Assembly (NCBI RefSeq): GCF_017942085.1
Contig: NZ_JAGKSP010000020.1
Span: 1 to 64,000, forward strand
Source: Paenibacillus lignilyticus
GTDB lineage: Bacteria > Bacillota > Bacilli > Paenibacillales > Paenibacillaceae
Length of the DNA stretch: 64,000 nucleotides
Direction of reading: 5' to 3'
The notes beneath the pieces were generated by a model. The model saw only the letters and a list, made by a program, of their open reading frames with translations, made no database searches and was not told the DNA's origin. Positions 41,916 through 50,533 of the stretch are shown here, one piece after another. The stretch's first letter is position 1. Every line of letters begins with the position of its first letter. Made by a program: the position numbers and the translations under genes.

Positions 41916-42362
41916 ATGATGGCCAATGAAACCGATCAGGAATTGCATCTCTTCATTATATTGTCCCGCGCCCATCAGTGGGTCAGCGCTCATGTTCATC
42001 AAGATATTCGCAAGCACGGTCTGAACCCGACGGAGTTTGGCGTTCTCGAGCTCCTTTATCATAAGGGCGAACAGCCGCTGCAGCAGATTGGCGAGAAGAT
42101 TCTCATGACGAGCGGCAACATCACTTATGTGATCGATAAACTTGTTGCCAAAGGATTGGCGCATCGTAAAGCATGCCCAACTGATCGTCGCGTTATCTAT
42201 GCTGAAATTACGGAGCAAGGCATACAATTTCTTGATGATGTGTTTCCGAGTCACCGCGAGGTTATCTCCAATGCCGTCAGCGGTTTATCGTCCGAAGAAC
42301 AGAAACAAGCGATCCAATTATTGAAGAAACTCGGTATCGCGGCGCAAACCAGCTTCAAGTAG
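41916..42362 (+). CDS. MarR family regulator (MhqR-like)
   Basis: About 148 residues, with the winged helix LQQIGEKILMTSGNITYVIDKLVAKGLA followed by the wing DRRVIYAEIT. The frame could open at GTG 41910, but GAGG lies 5 nt before the ATG at 41916 (8 nt before a second ATG). The order MarR-DoxX-pirin and shared boxes resemble the quinone/electrophile response of MhqR in Bacillus, whose regulon includes a DoxX protein. The signal is inferred, not shown. Confidence 0.88.
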   Translation: MMANETDQELHLFIILSRAHQWVSAHVHQDIRKHGLNPTEFGVLELLYHKGEQPLQQIGEKILMTSGNITYVIDKLVAKGLAHRKACPTDRRVIYAEITEQGIQFLDDVFPSHREVISNAVSGLSSEEQKQAIQLLKKLGIAAQTSFK

Positions 42363-42392
42363 AGCTTCTTAACTTCAATTTTGCGGACCTGA

Positions 42393-42410
42393 TATCTTAA
42401 TGTTAAGAAA
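42393..42410. promoter_or_regulatory. Second MarR box, upstream of doxX
   Basis: TATCTTAATGTTAAGAAA, sharing both TATCTT and TTAAGA halves with the box at 41859. It lies 34 bp before the DoxX ATG. Confidence 0.6.
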
Positions 42411-42444
42411 CTTAATATTTTTATTTTATGGAGGAAAATCATTC

Positions 42445-42837
42445 ATGAGTATTGCACTGGGCTTGTTGCTTATCCGGCTGGTTGTAGGGTTGACGTTTAT
42501 GGGGCATGGCGTGCAGAAGCTGTTCGGCTGGTTTGGCGGATATGGCCTTAAAGCGACCGGAGGCTGGATGGATTCGATTGGTTTAAAACCCGGCGTTCTG
42601 ATTGCGCTGGCCGCCGGTCTTGCTGAACTGGCCGGCGGTTTGCTCTTTGCCCTTGGCTTATGGCTGCCGGTATCCGCTGTACTTATTGTCCTTACAATGC
42701 TCGGCGCTATCATTGCCGTTCATCGCAGAAACGGCTTCTGGATTACGGGCAATGGCATGGAATACAACATTGTCCTCATCGCGGTTGCAATCGGCGTTAC
42801 CCTTATCGGCGCAGGCGAGTACGCAATCGGCGGTTGA
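42445..42837 (+). CDS. DoxX family membrane protein
   Basis: A 130-residue protein with four membrane helices; RLVVGLTFMGHGVQKLFGWFGG is the DoxX motif. The true start is the ATG at 42445, 10 nt after GGAGG, rather than an ATG at 42400. Family members (MhqP-like) take part in thiol or quinone stress handling. It belongs to the MarR-DoxX-pirin unit. Confidence 0.92.
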   Translation: MSIALGLLLIRLVVGLTFMGHGVQKLFGWFGGYGLKATGGWMDSIGLKPGVLIALAAGLAELAGGLLFALGLWLPVSAVLIVLTMLGAIIAVHRRNGFWITGNGMEYNIVLIAVAIGVTLIGAGEYAIGG

Positions 42838-42861
42838 TCCATTTTGATCTCTTTCACAATA

Positions 42862-42881
42862 CATTCATTCATTCATTCATT
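42862..42881 (+). repeat. ATTC tetranucleotide repeat before the pirin ribosome site
   Basis: Nearly five ATTC units directly before the TGGAGG ribosome site of the pirin gene, a possible slippage site that could change leader length. Confidence 0.85.
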
Positions 42882-42894
42882 GGAGGTTATTAGT

Positions 42895-43674
42895 ATGATA
42901 CAAACACTCGTATATGGACCGTCACTTCAAGCTACAGGCGCATTTGACGGCGGCAAAATTACGGAACAGAAGCCAATCGGCTTCTCCGGCGAAGGATCAG
43001 TCGTGAAACGTGTAAGCCCGTTGTTCTACTGGGCATGGGCTCATTCGAAACAAGGAGGCTATATCCCGCTCCATCCTCACCAAGCGTTCGAGATCTTGAC
43101 CTATGTTGTAGCCGGCCAAGCGGAACACGGCGATACGCTCGGCACCAAGAGCACGATCGGTCCCGGCGGCATGCAGCTGATGCAAACCGGCTCAGGCGTC
43201 AGCCATGAAGAACGTTTTGTCGGTCCGGACATGGAGGGCTTCCAAATCTGGTTCGAGCCATCCATCCAAGAAGCCATTAAACGACCGCCTACGTACAACC
43301 AATACGAGCATGAGGCTTTCCCTATTTCCCAAGGCGATGGATATACCAAGAAAACGGTCATCGGTGAAGGATCGCCAATCTCCATCGCAGCAGATGCGCA
43401 CATGTGGGATGTCGAGCTTGCACCTGGCGCACGGTATACCCATCCGATCGCAGGCGGACGAACATTGACCGCTCTGGCCATTCGCGGTGACGGCTCATGG
43501 ACGTATATTTCCAAAGAAGCGAAGGATACGGCATTTAAACATAAGGATTTTATCTTAGCCAGAGCTGACGAAGCACAAGATGCGGTCATTACGGCGACCG
43601 GCGACACGCCGCTGCGGCTCATTCTGATTGATGTCCCTAGCCATGTAGACTACCCGCTCTATCCCAAACGTTAA
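42895..43674 (+). CDS. Pirin family protein (quercetinase-like)
   Basis: A 259-residue bicupin. The N-terminal cupin metal site is HPHQAFEILTYVVAGQAEHGDT, followed by GGMQLMQTGSGVSHEE. Pirins of this type can show quercetin 2,3-dioxygenase activity. GGAGG lies 8 nt before the ATG at 42895; the frame is open further upstream, but that part is the ATTC repeat. Third gene of the presumed electrophile-response unit. Confidence 0.92.
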   Translation: MIQTLVYGPSLQATGAFDGGKITEQKPIGFSGEGSVVKRVSPLFYWAWAHSKQGGYIPLHPHQAFEILTYVVAGQAEHGDTLGTKSTIGPGGMQLMQTGSGVSHEERFVGPDMEGFQIWFEPSIQEAIKRPPTYNQYEHEAFPISQGDGYTKKTVIGEGSPISIAADAHMWDVELAPGARYTHPIAGGRTLTALAIRGDGSWTYISKEAKDTAFKHKDFILARADEAQDAVITATGDTPLRLILIDVPSHVDYPLYPKR

Positions 43675-43688
43675 GAATCTTAAATCGA

Positions 43689-43725
43689 AAGGGGATCAAA
43701 GCGCATTCGGCGCCCTGATCCCCTT
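43689..43725. terminator. Bidirectional hairpin between pirin and GH4 genes
   Basis: AAGGGGATCA pairs with TGATCCCCTT, with an inner GCGC/GCGC stem. The genes on both sides converge on it. Confidence 0.75.
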
Positions 43726-43732
43726 CATCTAA

Positions 43733-45241
43733 TTAATGTGCTGCCGCCGGACGTTCCTTCGCTTTGTCCGCTTCACCCGCATTACGAGTTGCCGCTTCGC
43801 GATCCTCCAGCATTTCTTCAATGGATTTGGTTTTGAGACGGGCCGCGCCTTTATAATCTTGGCGAGTCGGAATGAGATTGCCTGCAGCGAGGCGCTCCTT
43901 CGCTTGCTCGATAGAAGCGCTATATTGCGGCAGCCATTTCTCCTGCGCGACAAGCATTTCATCGACCATTTGCCAGATTTCCTTCGGATTACATACAGCA
44001 CCTACAAGCGGATCCATCATCATCGCTTGGCGAAGCAGCTTATCATCCCCATGGACAGCCGCTTCCACTGCGAGTCGTTGAACGGAAATGCTCACGTTGC
44101 ACACGGCCGCGCAGCCAAGAGGCAGGTCTCCGACGACCGGCATATTGATGCCATTCGCATCGACATAACCCGGCGCTTCAATAATGGCATCATTCGGCAG
44201 GTTCGCGATTACGCCATTGTTCACGACATTGAAGTGTCCGCGGTATAACCGGCCCGTCTCCAAGCCTTCAATAATGTAGGAACCGTGCTCCTCCGAGCGT
44301 TTCTCCGGGCTGTATACGTAAGGATCGCCTTTCATCCAGTTCGGGAAGTCCGTCTCGAACCAGTTCCGTCCTTCCGTACATACTCGCAAGTAGCCGCCTG
44401 TTTCCCCATTGATCCACACGCCCATATCGATCCAATCCTGAATCTCATCCGCGCGCTTGCGATACCAAGGTACGTACTCGCTGAGATGTCCATTCGATTC
44501 CGTCGAGTAGTAGCCGAATCTGCGCAGCATATCGATGCGCACTTTCTCCGTCTTCTGATACTCCGGATGGTTCTCGAATGCCTCAAGCACATCGCCTGTC
44601 TTATCTACACCGTTATGCTTAACGGATATATACCAAGTCTGATGATTAATGCCTGCGCAAATAATATCGACTTCTTGCTTCTTCAGCCCAAACGCAGTCG
44701 CAATTTGATGATGGCCGCCTTGAACGCCGTGGCAAAGTCCGATTGTGTTCACGCCGCCGTATTTGTTGCATGCCCATGTCAGCATCGCCATCGGATTCGC
44801 ATAGTTAAGCAGCAGCACATCCGGTCTGGCTACCTCGCGAATGTCTTTGCAGATGTCCAGCATCGCGGCAATCCCGCGCTGGCCATACATAATTCCGCCT
44901 GCGCAGAGCGTATCGCCAACGCATTGGTCTACGCCATATTTTAACGGAATGTCGACATCATGCTGGAAGGCTTCCAAGCCGCCGATCCGGACGACGGTAA
45001 GTACGTATTTGGCGTCCTTTAACGCTTCGCGCCGGTCGGTCGTCGAATGGATTTGGATATGAAGCCCGTTCTCGATAATGTCTCGTTGGCATAGTTGAGT
45101 CACCATGTCCAAATTGTGCGCATTAATGTCCGTAAACGCAAGCTCGATGTCTCGAAATTCAGGTACTGCAAGCAAGTCACGCAGCAATCCCCTCGTAAAT
45201 CCGATACTGCCCGCTCCGATAAAAGCAACTTTGAAAGACAT
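43733..45241 (-). CDS. GH4 family glycosidase, alpha-galactosidase/alpha-glucosidase-like
   Basis: A 502-residue NAD- and Mn-dependent glycosidase. The NAD motif FIGAGSIGFTRG is near residue 6; NYANPMAMLTW and GLCHGVQGG are substrate-side motifs; CAGINHQTWYI carries the metal ligands Cys and His. The closest resemblance is to MelA-type alpha-galactosidases. AGGAGGG before the ATG at 45239-45241 fixes the start, although the frame is open for 36 more codons upstream. An AraC regulator gene precedes it on the same strand. Confidence 0.9.
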   Translation of the reverse strand: MSFKVAFIGAGSIGFTRGLLRDLLAVPEFRDIELAFTDINAHNLDMVTQLCQRDIIENGLHIQIHSTTDRREALKDAKYVLTVVRIGGLEAFQHDVDIPLKYGVDQCVGDTLCAGGIMYGQRGIAAMLDICKDIREVARPDVLLLNYANPMAMLTWACNKYGGVNTIGLCHGVQGGHHQIATAFGLKKQEVDIICAGINHQTWYISVKHNGVDKTGDVLEAFENHPEYQKTEKVRIDMLRRFGYYSTESNGHLSEYVPWYRKRADEIQDWIDMGVWINGETGGYLRVCTEGRNWFETDFPNWMKGDPYVYSPEKRSEEHGSYIIEGLETGRLYRGHFNVVNNGVIANLPNDAIIEAPGYVDANGINMPVVGDLPLGCAAVCNVSISVQRLAVEAAVHGDDKLLRQAMMMDPLVGAVCNPKEIWQMVDEMLVAQEKWLPQYSASIEQAKERLAAGNLIPTRQDYKGAARLKTKSIEEMLEDREAATRNAGEADKAKERPAAAH

Positions 45242-45354
45242 GCTTAACCCTCCTGAGGTTGATGGAATAGGATACACATTCCTTACCCTCATTCTAGCAG
45301 GAGCCCGAAGAATGCGTTTCCACAAATCCAACCGGATTGCGCCAAGCATGTCAA

Positions 45355-46254
45355 CTATTGCAACTGCTTATCGAAGCCTTGCATCGTTTCGATGGATTTG
45401 CGATAAGCGGCGGGAGACATTCCGGTCACTTTCTTAAACAGCATGCTGAAATATTGCCGGCTGTTCAAGCCGATATAATCGGCGATATCGATGATCGGTA
45501 CATCGGAGCGTGCGAGCAGCATCTTGGCTTTCTCCACGCGCAGCTCGGCCAGATACTCCGTGATCGTCACATGCATATTCGCTTTGAAAATCCGCTGCAA
45601 ATACACCGGATGCAAGCTTACCGCAGCAGCAACATCCTTCGCCTGAATATCGCAATCATAATGCTGATGGATGTATTCGGTCGCCTTCCGCACATAGCGG
45701 TGATGCTGACCTTGGGCCATATCCTTCGCTTCTTCCGCCGCGAGCCGCGCGACACGGACGAGCAGCTGCGCAAGCAGCAAATGCGTCATGCTGCGGCGCT
45801 GCGCACCGCCGGTATCCATTTCCATGACGATACTCTTGAGCGTATGATGAACCTCATTGGGATCGCGAAGCACGATAGTGCTAACCTTTCGGTCCAGCAA
45901 TTGGACAAGGGCTTCATGTCCTTGAGCCAGCTGCTTCATAGAGGGGTAAATTCCGTCGCAATCCGTAAATATAAACTCCACATTGAGCATCCGGCACGGA
46001 CTTTCTTTCGGTACGATAAGCTTATGCGATACGCGTGCATCCAATAAAATCAGATCCCCTTTGCGCATCTGAAACACGTCATTCATCGTCTCCACCGTAC
46101 AGGTACCGGAGATGACATACATAAACTCAATAGCGTCGTGGGCATGAAAGTCCATATGGTAATCGAGCCACTGCTTATAATAGTAAGCGACGATATTCGG
46201 GCGGAAATCTCCGCCTTCTCTCAAGTAGGGATCGTATAAGCTGTAAGATCGCAT
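45355..46254 (-). CDS. AraC family regulator with cupin sensor domain
   Basis: About 299 residues. The N-terminal cupin (DYHMDFHAHDAIEFMYVISG) binds sugar in relatives; the C-terminal double HTH is DIQAKDVAAAVSLHPVYLQRIF and PIIDIADYIGLNSRQYFSMLFKK. A frame eight codons longer exists, but GGAGG falls inside it, so the ATG at 46252-46254 is preferred (spacing 11). It lies just upstream of the GH4 gene and probably activates it. Confidence 0.87.
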   Translation of the reverse strand: MRSYSLYDPYLREGGDFRPNIVAYYYKQWLDYHMDFHAHDAIEFMYVISGTCTVETMNDVFQMRKGDLILLDARVSHKLIVPKESPCRMLNVEFIFTDCDGIYPSMKQLAQGHEALVQLLDRKVSTIVLRDPNEVHHTLKSIVMEMDTGGAQRRSMTHLLLAQLLVRVARLAAEEAKDMAQGQHHRYVRKATEYIHQHYDCDIQAKDVAAAVSLHPVYLQRIFKANMHVTITEYLAELRVEKAKMLLARSDVPIIDIADYIGLNSRQYFSMLFKKVTGMSPAAYRKSIETMQGFDKQLQ

Positions 46255-46320
46255 GCAAGCATCCGCCTCCATTTTCACCGTATAGCGCTAGACTTACAGG
46301 CTACGGACAGATTGATTCAG

Positions 46321-47502
46321 CTATCCTTCAAGCGAGCCGCTCTTAAATGACTTCTGCAGCAGGACGATCAAGAAGCTGAGTATGACGCCGACGATAACTC
46401 CGATCGCAAGGTCATGGGTCAGGACAACCGAAGCCACGGTAACCACCATGACGATCGTTTCGCTGGCAGGAACCGAGCGCATTTTGAATACCGATTTCCA
46501 GTCGAAAATCGCAATACACACCATCAGCATAATGCCAATTAGAGCGGCCATCGGAATAAGAGCGAGCAGATCGCCAAGTACGACAACGAGCAGCAAGAGG
46601 AATACTGCCGCTACGAGCATCGAAAGTCGATTTCGACCGCCCATTTTCACATTAAGCACAGACTCCGCCACAAGCGCGCAGCCTGCCATTCCGCCGAAGA
46701 ATCCCGCGATGAAATTCGCGATTCCCTGCCCGCGCATTTCTCGGTCCTTGTCCGTCTTCTCGCCCGTCATCTCGTCCAACAGGTTTTGCGTCAGCATCGT
46801 TTCGGTGAAACCGACGACGGCCAGAGACAGCGAGTACGGCAAGATAATGAAGAACGTTTCCCACGTAAACGGAATATCCGGCAGCAGGAAGGATGGGAGG
46901 GAAGCATCGATCGCGGCAATATCCCCGATCCGGGTGACGTCGCTGATGCCAAGCGCCCATACCAGAACCGTCAGCAAAGCCACTGCCACGAGCGGCGAAG
47001 GTACGGCTTTGAAGTATCGCGGAAGCATATAAATGATGAGCAGCGCTGCCGCGATCAACACGTACATCATGAACGACGCGTCCGCCAAATAGCGCAGCTG
47101 CGACAGGAAAATCAGTATCGCGAGCGCGTTAACGAAACCCGTCAACACGGGCTGCGGCACGAAGCGCATCACTTTGCCCAGTTTGAAAACGCCCATTAAA
47201 TATTGGATAACCCCGGTTAACACGGTCGCTGCGAACAAATATGCAATCCCGTGCTCCTTCACCAGCGTCAGCATCAGGACGGACATGGAGCCGGCAGCCG
47301 CCGAAATCATGCCGGGCCGGCCGCCCAATAACGTTATGACAAGCAAAATACATATGGTCGCGTAAATCCCAACTTGAGGCGGCACTCCGGCCATAAACGA
47401 AAATGCCAAAGAGTCCGGTATTAAAGCAAGTGTCGCCGTCATGCCGGCAAGCACATTCAGTCTGACATCCGATGTCCATTGGTCACGCCAAGATCCTTTC
47501 AC
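46321..47502 (-). CDS. SulP family anion transporter lacking a STAS domain
   Basis: A 393-residue membrane protein with about eleven to twelve helices. The signature PDSLAFSFMAGVPPQVGIYA near residue 29, MISAAAGSMSVLM and FFGGMAGCALVAESVLNVKMGGR are typical of SulP transporters. It ends after the last helix (LIVLLQKSFKSGSLEG), without the C-terminal STAS domain of full-length members. Substrate (sulfate, bicarbonate or other anion) unknown. It faces away from the enolase-superfamily gene. Confidence 0.88.
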   Translation of the reverse strand: MKGSWRDQWTSDVRLNVLAGMTATLALIPDSLAFSFMAGVPPQVGIYATICILLVITLLGGRPGMISAAAGSMSVLMLTLVKEHGIAYLFAATVLTGVIQYLMGVFKLGKVMRFVPQPVLTGFVNALAILIFLSQLRYLADASFMMYVLIAAALLIIYMLPRYFKAVPSPLVAVALLTVLVWALGISDVTRIGDIAAIDASLPSFLLPDIPFTWETFFIILPYSLSLAVVGFTETMLTQNLLDEMTGEKTDKDREMRGQGIANFIAGFFGGMAGCALVAESVLNVKMGGRNRLSMLVAAVFLLLLVVVLGDLLALIPMAALIGIMLMVCIAIFDWKSVFKMRSVPASETIVMVVTVASVVLTHDLAIGVIVGVILSFLIVLLQKSFKSGSLEG

Positions 47503-47621
47503 GAACCGTTCACCTCTAACTATGAAATAGATGCCGAAATTCCGGTATTCTATCGGTTAGCATAACCCCCTATTCCTCAGACGGTCAACGTTCTTTTTTG
47601 GCAAGCTGCCAAATTAAAAAA

Positions 47622-47665
47622 GTCCGTAAGCCGACACCTTTCGAAGAAAGGCACAGCTTACGGAC
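47622..47665 (-). terminator. Terminator after the enolase-superfamily gene
   Basis: GTCCGTAAGC pairs with GCTTACGGAC, with a further CCTTTC/GAAAGG stem inside, followed by a T-run on the minus strand. Confidence 0.85.
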
Positions 47666-47675
47666 GAAGTCGGAA

Positions 47676-48773
47676 CTAACGAATCCGATATTCGTCAAAA
47701 TAACGCGGGAGAATCGTCGTCGAAGCGCCGGGCTGCTGCGGAAGCGTATAGAAACCATCCACTACAGTAGCAGGCTCTTCGAATATATGACGAATCCACG
47801 GGATGTACTCCAGCATAATCGCATTTGAAGTGGATGCGACCAAATGCTGATGGATTTGGCCCATATCGCCGACATGCGGGCATATAGGCAAATCGTACGC
47901 TGCCGCAAGGCCGGCAACCTGCAGCCATTCCGTAACGCCGGCTACACGTGTCACGTCTACCTGCACGTATTCAACCGCGCCTTGGTGAATGTAGTCACGG
48001 AATGCATATTTATTGTAGACATGTTCGCCGAGCGCAATCGGCACATTCAATTCATCCGCCAATTTGCGGTGGCCGGCCACATCATCCGGATTGAGCGGCT
48101 CTTCCAGCCACATGAGGTCAAACTGTTCCAGCTTCTTGCCCCAGGTCATAGCCGTCGTTATATTCCACTGCTGATTCACATCGATCATCAAGCCGATATC
48201 GTCGCCAATGGCTTTGCGTACCGCTTGCACACGATCAAAGTCCTCGCGCGGATCCGGTTTGCCGACCTTCATTTTCACAGCCGTGAATCCCTGATCCACA
48301 ATGCCGGCAATATCCGAAAGCAGACGTTCCTTGCTCCAGTTCAGCCAGCCGCCGTTCGTATTGTAGGCTTTGATTTTCTCCGGCTTATGCCCGCCGAGAT
48401 ACTTCCAGAGCGGCAAATTCGCCGCCTTGGATACGATATCCCAGAGCGCGATATCAACGGCTGCGAGCGCCATATGGGTAATGCCGGCCCGACCGATCCA
48501 GTGCATCGGTCCAAACCGCAGCTCGTCCCAGATTTGTTTGATCATCGTCGGATCCTTGCCAATCAGCACAGGTGCATAATAACGATCGATCGCAGCCGCA
48601 ATCATCTCGTCGCCCTTCGCGGTCGTACCGGTGTAACCATACCCCGTAATGCCTTCATCCGTTTGAATCTTGATTCCCGTTACGCCCCAATGAGTCGCTA
48701 CGTTGATCGCATCGGTAATCGGCGGCGTGATCGGTACATGAAGGATAAAGCTTTGCGCGCTAACAATTTTCAT
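47676..48773 (-). CDS. Enolase superfamily enzyme (mandelate racemase/acid-sugar dehydratase type)
   Basis: A 365-residue protein with the usual N-terminal capping domain and a barrel. Catalytic features: K-x-K in FTAVKMKVGK near residue 164, metal ligands in MIDVNQQWN (about 197), WLEEPL (about 224) and IALGEHV (about 246), and a His near residue 299 in CPHVGDMGQ. This set fits mandelate racemase-type enzymes, which include acid-sugar dehydratases. It follows the PhyH-HEAT gene by 44 bp in the same transcript. Substrate unknown. Confidence 0.88.
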   Translation of the reverse strand: MKIVSAQSFILHVPITPPITDAINVATHWGVTGIKIQTDEGITGYGYTGTTAKGDEMIAAAIDRYYAPVLIGKDPTMIKQIWDELRFGPMHWIGRAGITHMALAAVDIALWDIVSKAANLPLWKYLGGHKPEKIKAYNTNGGWLNWSKERLLSDIAGIVDQGFTAVKMKVGKPDPREDFDRVQAVRKAIGDDIGLMIDVNQQWNITTAMTWGKKLEQFDLMWLEEPLNPDDVAGHRKLADELNVPIALGEHVYNKYAFRDYIHQGAVEYVQVDVTRVAGVTEWLQVAGLAAAYDLPICPHVGDMGQIHQHLVASTSNAIMLEYIPWIRHIFEEPATVVDGFYTLPQQPGASTTILPRYFDEYRIR

Positions 48774-48817
48774 CGGGTTTCCCTCCGGTTGTATGGGGTT
48801 ATTGGTTTATCGTTCGC

Positions 48818-50377
48818 TTAAAACGTGCTCGCTTTGTGCGTATCCGGACACCAGCGTGCCGTGCGATATTGGGAAATCAGTACGTCAACTGCCTTGTCCG
48901 TTCGAATGGCGGTCAACGCTTCGAAAGCATAGGCACGTGTATAGCGGTCCGAGCTGAGCAAACCGGACTGCAAACCGGATACTACGAGTTCCGGATCACC
49001 GAACTTCCCGATGCGAAGCAAGGACAGTGCTGCCGTATAGCCGATTTTATTCTTGATATAATCCTGGTTGCGTACATAAAGGTCGGCGTTGCCTGCATTT
49101 TCATTCTCCGAATGCTCCTGCTCGACCGCATCCTCCATACTACGAACGAGCGCAGGTATTGTAAGTTCAATCGCACCGCCAATCATACCTAGCGATTCGA
49201 CAGCGTTGCGGCGCACCCATTCACTGGAATCGGCGAGTGCGGCTATTAAAGTCGGCACCGCGGAAGCAGCCCCGTCTCCAATCATACCGAGTACGAAAGC
49301 GGCAAGCGCTCTGCTATTCTCCTCTGCATGCTGAAGAACATCGATGAGACCCGGCACCGCCGCAGCGCCTGCTGCTTGAAGTCCATAGGCTGCACGCTGT
49401 GCAGTTAATTTGGATCCTTCCTTAAGCGTGCTGAGCAGCGCTTGCATCCCGGCCGATCCGATATGACCCAGCGCATATACGGCGTTCAAAGCCACATCTT
49501 CGACTGGATCGGAAATCAGCGCTGCAAGCTTCGGTGCTGCAGCTGCCGCCGCTTCGCCCATTAGGCCTAGCTCGTCGGCAACGCGTCTGCGACTAATGGC
49601 GTCTTCGCATGCCAGCTCTCCAATCAGAGCCTGTACCTCATCGTCGCTGCCGGTAATGACAGGCTTAAAGGTCTTCTCCCCTCTGAGCCAGTTCCATGCG
49701 TCATGCCATAAATTCAGATGCGCTGACGGTGCTTCAACCGGAAACGCCGGCGTCCCATTCGTATGATTCCAGCTTGGCGACTCCGGTGCCTGCAAGCGTA
49801 CAAATTGGAATTTCAACATGTAACGGTCGAGATTCGAGGTATTGAGCGATGCTTTATGCCAGATATCAAAATGGACCAATGCGATCGTCCCCGCTTTGCC
49901 GGTAGGCAATATGACGGCTTCATTCGGGAATTTCTCATTGTATTGGGAGCCGGGCATAATAGCGGTCGGTCCCATTTCTTCGGTAATGTCCTGCGTGTAG
50001 TAGAACATCATGACCCACCAAGGACGATGGCTGCGCATCGAGGACCAGTAGCCGTCCTTGTGCCACTGCCCTCCGCCTGGCGCCTGATTTCCCGGCTGAT
50101 TGTAATGCATATGGCGGTGAGGATGCATATAATAGTCAGGTCCAAGTACGCTTGTCAGCGCACCTTTTACAGTCGGAGTATCAAAGAAACGCTGGATATC
50201 AGGCACGCGCGGCAAAATATTATTGCCCGGATTGCCTTCATTTTGCAGCACGTAGTCGATTTGTTTCATCACATTCTGATGCAGCGCCGACGGTAATTCA
50301 TTGTGTAAAACCACGAATCCATTGGTTATAAATGAGATTATCTGCTCGTCGCTTAGCAAATTCATTTCATTATGCAC
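48818..50377 (-). CDS. Phytanoyl-CoA dioxygenase-like protein fused to HEAT repeats
   Basis: A 519-residue two-part protein. Residues 1-240 are a PhyH-type Fe(II)/2-oxoglutarate dioxygenase: the facial triad His-x-Asp in QWHKDGYW near residue 107, distal His in VHFDIWHKASL near residue 172, and the Arg of the 2-oxoglutarate site nearby (LDRYMLKFQFVR). Residues about 245-515 are tandem HEAT/PBS-lyase-type repeats (DPVEDVALNAVYALGHIG; DSSEWVRRNAVESLGMIG). The order dioxygenase plus repeats suggests docking to a partner protein. It begins the operon with the enolase-superfamily gene, divergent from an AraC gene. Confidence 0.85.
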   Translation of the reverse strand: MHNEMNLLSDEQIISFITNGFVVLHNELPSALHQNVMKQIDYVLQNEGNPGNNILPRVPDIQRFFDTPTVKGALTSVLGPDYYMHPHRHMHYNQPGNQAPGGGQWHKDGYWSSMRSHRPWWVMMFYYTQDITEEMGPTAIMPGSQYNEKFPNEAVILPTGKAGTIALVHFDIWHKASLNTSNLDRYMLKFQFVRLQAPESPSWNHTNGTPAFPVEAPSAHLNLWHDAWNWLRGEKTFKPVITGSDDEVQALIGELACEDAISRRRVADELGLMGEAAAAAAPKLAALISDPVEDVALNAVYALGHIGSAGMQALLSTLKEGSKLTAQRAAYGLQAAGAAAVPGLIDVLQHAEENSRALAAFVLGMIGDGAASAVPTLIAALADSSEWVRRNAVESLGMIGGAIELTIPALVRSMEDAVEQEHSENENAGNADLYVRNQDYIKNKIGYTAALSLLRIGKFGDPELVVSGLQSGLLSSDRYTRAYAFEALTAIRTDKAVDVLISQYRTARWCPDTHKASTF

Positions 50378-50533
50378 GGTGATGCAGCTCCTTCATTCGT
50401 AAGTTATTGTGTTATATTTAATGTAAACGAGAAGAAGCGTTTTGTATTTAGCATACAGTCATCCAGTTGCACAATAGTCAGGTTGATTTGAACCCAATCA
50501 CCCCACTTACAATGAAGGAGGTCCCTACCAGCC

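Noticed and set aside
47844..48821. 325-codon plus-strand ORF
   Set aside because: Antisense to the enolase-superfamily gene with all catalytic residues in place.
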